Part shown: in pieces, positions 14,693 to 17,635 of the stretch | Position numbering within the stretch: the first letter of the stretch is position 1 | How the letters are laid out: every line of letters begins with the position of its first letter | Position numbers and translations under genes: made by a program | The notes under the pieces: model-generated | Told to the model about the DNA's origin: nothing | Seen by the model: the letters and a program-made list of their open reading frames with translations, nothing else | Databases searched by the model: none | From: Pararoseburia sp963661325 | GTDB lineage: Bacteria; Bacillota; Clostridia; Lachnospirales; Lachnospiraceae | Reading direction: 5' to 3' | Length of the DNA stretch: 17,635 nucleotides | Assembly: GCA_963661325.1 (NCBI GenBank) | Contig: CAVLBP010000046.1 | Coordinates: 1 to 17,635, forward strand

Positions 14693-16083
14693 TTTACCCC
14701 TTCTCTGGTATCTTCCAGTACAATGCCCTTTGCCAAAAGTTCGTCACGGATGGCATCTGCTCTGGCAAAATCGCGGTTCTTTCTTGCCTGCTGACGTTCC
14801 TCGATCATAGCCTCAATGTCAGAATCCAGCATTTCTTCTTTGGTCTCTACGATAATACCGAGTACATCGCAAAGAGTCTTTAACTCATCCAAAAGCGCCT
14901 GCACATATGCCTTGGAAGAAGATCCGTCTGCTTTCTGATTTGCATATTTTACCAGTTCAAAGATAGCAGAGATCGCATCTGCCGTGTTAAAGTCATCTTC
15001 CATGGCAGCCTTGAACTTGTCTACATAGGTCTTTGCCTCTGCAACCTTTTCTTCCTCGCCATCAAAAAATGCCTCAGCCTCTGCATGATCTGCTAAAAAT
15101 TGCAGATTGGATGCTGCGGTACGGATACGCTCCAGACCATTCTTGGCTGCTTCCATCAGTTCAGCACTGAAGTTGAGTGGACTGCGGTAATGTGCCTGCA
15201 ACATAAAGAAGCGCAGAACCTGCAGATCATATTTTTCGCCGATCTCTCTTACGGTAAAGAAATTGCCCAGAGACTTGCTCATCTTTTTGTTGTCGATATT
15301 AAGAAAACCATTGTGCATCCAGTATTTTGAAAATTCTACACCATTAGCCGCCTCGCTCTGTGCGATCTCGTTTTCATGGTGTGGGAAGATCAGGTCTTCG
15401 CCACCGGCATGGATATCGATCTCATCGCCCAGATAGTGCTTTGCCATAACAGAGCACTCGATATGCCAGCCCGGACGACCGTCACACCACGGAGACTCCC
15501 AATATGGCTCGCCATCCTTTTTCGGTTTCCAGAGCACAAAGTCAAAGTCATCTTCCTTTTCATCTCCGACCACCTTGATACTTCTGTGTCCGGCTTCCAG
15601 ATCGTCCAGATTTTTATGGGAAAGTTTGCCATAGTCAGCAAACTTGCGTGTGCGGTAATATACGGTTCCATCGGATACCACATAGGCATAGCCTTTTTCG
15701 ATCAGGGTAGAGATCATCTGGATCATGCCCCCGATCTCCTCGGTTGCCAGCGGATGAGTCGTTGCCGGCATGACATTCATATCTGCCATATCTTTTTTGC
15801 ACTCTGCGATATAGCGCTTTGACACTTCTTCTGCTGTGGAACCTTCCTCGATCGCCTTTTTGATGATCTTGTCATCCACATCCGTAAAGTTGGAAACATA
15901 GTTGACATCATAGCCGATAAACTCTAAATAACGGCGTACCGTGTCAAAAACGATCATAGGTCTTGCATTACCGATATGAATGTAATTGTAGACCGTCGGA
16001 CCACAGACATACATACGGATCTTGCCCTCTTCGATCGGTACAAATTCTTCTTTTTTCTTTGATAATGTATTATAGATCTTCAT
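14677..16083 (-). CDS. cysS: Cysteinyl-tRNA synthetase
   Basis: This 468-residue class I synthetase charges tRNA-Cys. The HIGN motif (36-39) and KMSKS (267-271) are intact. The catalytic zinc ligands Cys27, Cys210, His235 and Glu239 align with Cys28, Cys209, His234 and Glu238 of E. coli. The stretch HAGGEDLIFPHHENE is diagnostic for the enzyme. A DALR-type helical anticodon-binding domain and a C-terminal QQARKNRDFARADAIRDEL segment complete it. The ATG has AAGGAG 8 bases upstream. It lies 18 bases after cysE, coupling cysteine synthesis and its use on tRNA. No T-box leader is present in the short cysE-cysS space. Confidence 0.98.
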   Translation of the reverse strand: MKIYNTLSKKKEEFVPIEEGKIRMYVCGPTVYNYIHIGNARPMIVFDTVRRYLEFIGYDVNYVSNFTDVDDKIIKKAIEEGSTAEEVSKRYIAECKKDMADMNVMPATTHPLATEEIGGMIQMISTLIEKGYAYVVSDGTVYYRTRKFADYGKLSHKNLDDLEAGHRSIKVVGDEKEDDFDFVLWKPKKDGEPYWESPWCDGRPGWHIECSVMAKHYLGDEIDIHAGGEDLIFPHHENEIAQSEAANGVEFSKYWMHNGFLNIDNKKMSKSLGNFFTVREIGEKYDLQVLRFFMLQAHYRSPLNFSAELMEAAKNGLERIRTAASNLQFLADHAEAEAFFDGEEEKVAEAKTYVDKFKAAMEDDFNTADAISAIFELVKYANQKADGSSSKAYVQALLDELKTLCDVLGIIVETKEEMLDSDIEAMIEERQQARKNRDFARADAIRDELLAKGIVLEDTREGVKWKKA

Positions 16084-16101
16084 GAAATTCTCCTTATGTT
16101 C

Positions 16102-16758
16102 TTATTTCTTTAAACTGCGTATTTCATTTTCCAACTGCAATACACGGTTGACCAGTTCTGAATTTTCCTGCTGTAAGACCTTGATGTCTTCCTGCACCGG
16201 ATCCGGTAAATGGATCTGATCCATGTCGCTGGTCGGCACCTTGACGTTATTCTGCTTGACGATATGTCCCGGCACACCAACAACGGTACAGTTTGGCGGC
16301 ACTTCCTCGATCACGACACTTCCTGCACCGATCTTGGAATTCTTGCCTACGGTAAAGGAACCGATGACCTTGGCACCGGCGCTGACCATAACATTATCCT
16401 CTAAGGTCGGATGACGCTTGCCTGTCTCCTTGCCGGTTCCGCCTAAGGTCACTCCCTGATATAAGGTAACATTGTCTCCAATGATCGTGGTCTCTCCAAT
16501 AATGACTCCTGTACCATGATCGATGAAAAATCCCTTGCCGATCGTTGCTCCCGGATGGATCTCGATCCCGGTCCTTCTGGCTGCACGCTGGGAAATCCAT
16601 CTTGCCCAGAAATAATGACCTTTCAGATACAACTTGTGCGCCCTGCGGTAACTGATCATAACCTTAAAACTCGGATACAGGATCACTTCCATAGGACTTT
16701 TGATGGAAGGATCTCTCTCCTGAATGACCGCAAATTCTTCTTTTATATGTTTAAACAT
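16102..16758 (-). CDS. cysE: Serine O-acetyltransferase with C-terminal coiled coil
   Basis: This 218-residue enzyme makes O-acetylserine, the first step of cysteine synthesis from serine. It is the short form: a small N-terminal helical part (1-65) followed by left-handed beta-helix hexapeptide repeats (about 66-165). Active-site marks are Asp80-His81 in FFIDHGTG and His116 in GKRHPTLED, with GGTGK between. After the fold a tail (about 185-218) forms a heptad-like coiled coil (VLQQENSELVNRVLQLEN) ending in Lys-Lys. The E. coli enzyme instead ends in the Ile that docks into cysteine synthase. The ATG has an AGAGG box about 10 bases upstream and lies 29 bases after ispF and 18 before cysS. Confidence 0.94.
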   Translation of the reverse strand: MFKHIKEEFAVIQERDPSIKSPMEVILYPSFKVMISYRRAHKLYLKGHYFWARWISQRAARRTGIEIHPGATIGKGFFIDHGTGVIIGETTIIGDNVTLYQGVTLGGTGKETGKRHPTLEDNVMVSAGAKVIGSFTVGKNSKIGAGSVVIEEVPPNCTVVGVPGHIVKQNNVKVPTSDMDQIHLPDPVQEDIKVLQQENSELVNRVLQLENEIRSLKK

Positions 16759-16787
16759 GACTAAAAACCTCTTTGTCTATCCTCTTT

Positions 16788-17333
16788 TTAAAATTCTTTG
16801 CTACATCCCTGACAGGACGAACATCGATTCGCTGAATCCGCAACGGCTACGCTGCTTTCATAAAAAGATTCCAACAAACAGACTGCCTGAGAAGAAATGC
16901 CTTCTTCTCTTCCGGTAAATCCCAAACCTTCCTCGGTCGTTGCCTTGATATTGACCTGATCCACAGAAATACCAAGCACGCTTGCCACATTTTCCTCCAT
17001 CTGTCCGATGTAAGGACGCAGTTTCGGCTTCTGTGCGATCACTGTGGCATCGATATTGCCGACCACATAGCCCTTATCTGCGATCAAAGCAGCTACATGT
17101 TCCAATAACTTCATCGATGAGATACCGCGATACGCCTCATCCGTATCCGGGAAATGCTTACCGATATCTCCCAGTCCTGCCGCGCCAAGGATGGCATCCA
17201 TGATCGCATGTAATAGCACATCCGCATCCGAATGTCCCAATAAGCCAAGCGTATGCGGCACTTCTACACCACCTAAGATCAACTTACGACCTTCCACTAA
17301 CTTATGCACATCATAACCTGTTCCAATCCGCAT
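16788..17333 (-). CDS. ispF: 2-C-methyl-D-erythritol 2,4-cyclodiphosphate synthase with a Cys-rich C-terminal tail
   Basis: This enzyme of the non-mevalonate isoprenoid pathway closes the cyclodiphosphate ring, releasing CMP, as a trimer with one zinc per active site. The zinc ligands Asp8 and His10 (GYDVHKL) and His42 (VLLHAIMD) are present, as are LGHSDAD, HFPDTD and ATTEEGLGFTGREEGI. The fold normally ends near residue 156. Here about 25 residues follow, ending in CSSCQGCSKEF, a Cys-x2-Cys-x2-Cys cluster (Cys171, 174, 177). No frameshift signs are seen in the core. The ATG has AGGAGG about 9 bases upstream. It is the first gene after the promoter and leads the cysE-cysS-mrnC-rlmB-sigH set. 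The usual partner ispD is not in the window. Confidence 0.95.
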   Translation of the reverse strand: MRIGTGYDVHKLVEGRKLILGGVEVPHTLGLLGHSDADVLLHAIMDAILGAAGLGDIGKHFPDTDEAYRGISSMKLLEHVAALIADKGYVVGNIDATVIAQKPKLRPYIGQMEENVASVLGISVDQVNIKATTEEGLGFTGREEGISSQAVCLLESFYESSVAVADSANRCSSCQGCSKEF

Positions 17334-17406
17334 AGGTCTTTTCCTCCTATTCTACGGTCTTTGCCGGTAAAATATAACATGATCTTCAAAATCAAAACTA
17401 CCTTAT

Positions 17407-17436
17407 ATGATACCATACCAATAAGCCGCTTTTCAA
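17407..17436 (-). promoter_or_regulatory. Candidate promoter of the ispF-sigH operon
   Basis: TTGAAA (17431-17436), 18-base spacer, TATCAT (17407-17412) with TG one base upstream on the minus strand. It lies just after the tRNA terminator and about 75 bases before ispF. A second extended -10 (TGTTATATT) lies closer to ispF but lacks a -35. No other promoter was found within the operon down to sigH. Confidence 0.55.
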
Positions 17437-17454
17437 TAAAAAAGAATATGATAC

Positions 17455-17485
17455 AAAAAAGCCTCAATCCAAAGGATCAAGGCTT
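17455..17485 (-). terminator. Terminator after the tRNA genes
   Basis: Stem of 10-12 base pairs with two G-U pairs (17459-17470 with 17474-17485), three-base loop, followed on the minus strand by six Ts. It ends the tRNA Val-Met transcript eight bases after the tRNA-Met gene. Confidence 0.88.
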
Positions 17486-17492
17486 CATTCAG

Positions 17493-17566
17493 TAGCGAGG
17501 GAGAGACTCGAACTCTCAACCTCCCGGGTATGAACCGGACGCTCTAGCCAGTTGAGCCACCTCGCC
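17493..17566 (-). tRNA. tRNA-Met (CAT), elongator type
   Basis: This 74-base cloverleaf starts GGCGAGG and ends CCTCGCT-A. It has a D-arm GCTC/GAGC, an anticodon stem TCCGG/CCGGG around TTCATAC, and a T-loop TTCGAGT. The G1-U72 pair and overall sequence resemble the Bacillus elongator tRNA-Met, not the initiator, which has an unpaired 1-72 and three G-C pairs in the anticodon stem. CCA is not encoded, since CTG follows the A73. A CAT anticodon can also be tRNA-Ile2 modified to lysidine, which is less likely here. Confidence 0.92.
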
Positions 17567-17583
17567 ATATTAAAGTGTTGGAA

Positions 17584-17635
17584 TGGGACCTATAGGGCTC
17601 GAACCTATGACCCTCTGCTTGTAAGGCAGATGCTC
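17584..17635 (-). tRNA. tRNA-Val (TAC), 5' part cut by window edge
   Basis: This is the 3' 52 bases of a tRNA: the end of the D-stem, an anticodon stem TCTGC/GCAGA with loop CTTACAA (anticodon TAC), T-arm ATAGG/CCTAT around TTCGAGC, and an acceptor strand ending AGGTCCC-A. CCA is not encoded. It lies 17 bases before tRNA-Met and is probably in the same transcript. Confidence 0.92.

Noticed and set aside
16084..16101. T-box or other riboswitch before cysS or cysE
   Set aside because: The intergenic spaces are 18 and 29 bases, too short for such a leader, and the ispF leader shows no T-box core motif.

Overview
The window reads as a chromosomal segment of a low-to-mid GC Gram-positive anaerobe, most likely a Clostridia member of the Lachnospiraceae type. 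Reasons: glycolytic genes in the order gapA-pgk-tpiA-gpmI, an ispF-cysE-cysS-mrnC-rlmB-sigH cluster that matches the Bacillus/Clostridium layout, strong AGGAGG-type ribosome binding sites, sigma-A promoters with extended -10 elements, and tRNA genes without encoded CCA. No phage, insertion sequence, CRISPR array or obvious foreign island was seen. Almost every gene belongs to a known family, and I did not find an undescribed multi-gene system. The points worth a second look are fine-scale ones: gene tails, leaders, operators and an assembly gap.

Left part (1-6142, all minus strand): transcription runs gapA, then a terminator-like hairpin just before pgk, then pgk (broken by a 10-N assembly gap) and tpiA. 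Two hairpins follow tpiA, the second a strong terminator. A separate promoter then drives a Sel1-repeat lipoprotein gene overlapping a membrane-anchored CapA-family gene. Last comes the start of gpmI, cut by the window edge and probably with its own promoter. The lipoprotein/CapA pair therefore sits inside what is otherwise a lower-glycolysis cluster.

Middle part (6143-11473): a PHP-family histidinol-phosphatase-like gene (plus strand) diverges from gapA. It converges on an iscS-iscU-mnmA operon (minus strand), a sulfur-delivery unit from cysteine to tRNA 2-thiouridine and to Fe-S clusters. The operon has a good promoter with an imperfect palindrome over its -10, and diverges from a SpoVB/MviN-like flippase gene (plus strand).

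Right part (11474-17635, all minus strand): two tRNA genes (Val-UAC, cut by the edge, and elongator-type Met-CAT) end in a terminator. A promoter then leads into ispF-cysE-cysS-mrnC-rlmB-sigH, with short gaps or overlaps throughout. A terminator overlaps the end of sigH, and a separately promoted gene for a degenerate-GGDEF/EAL c-di-GMP phosphodiesterase follows. No stretch above 300 bases lacks a gene. The longest gene-free intervals (about 100-215 bases) hold the promoters, hairpins and terminators listed.
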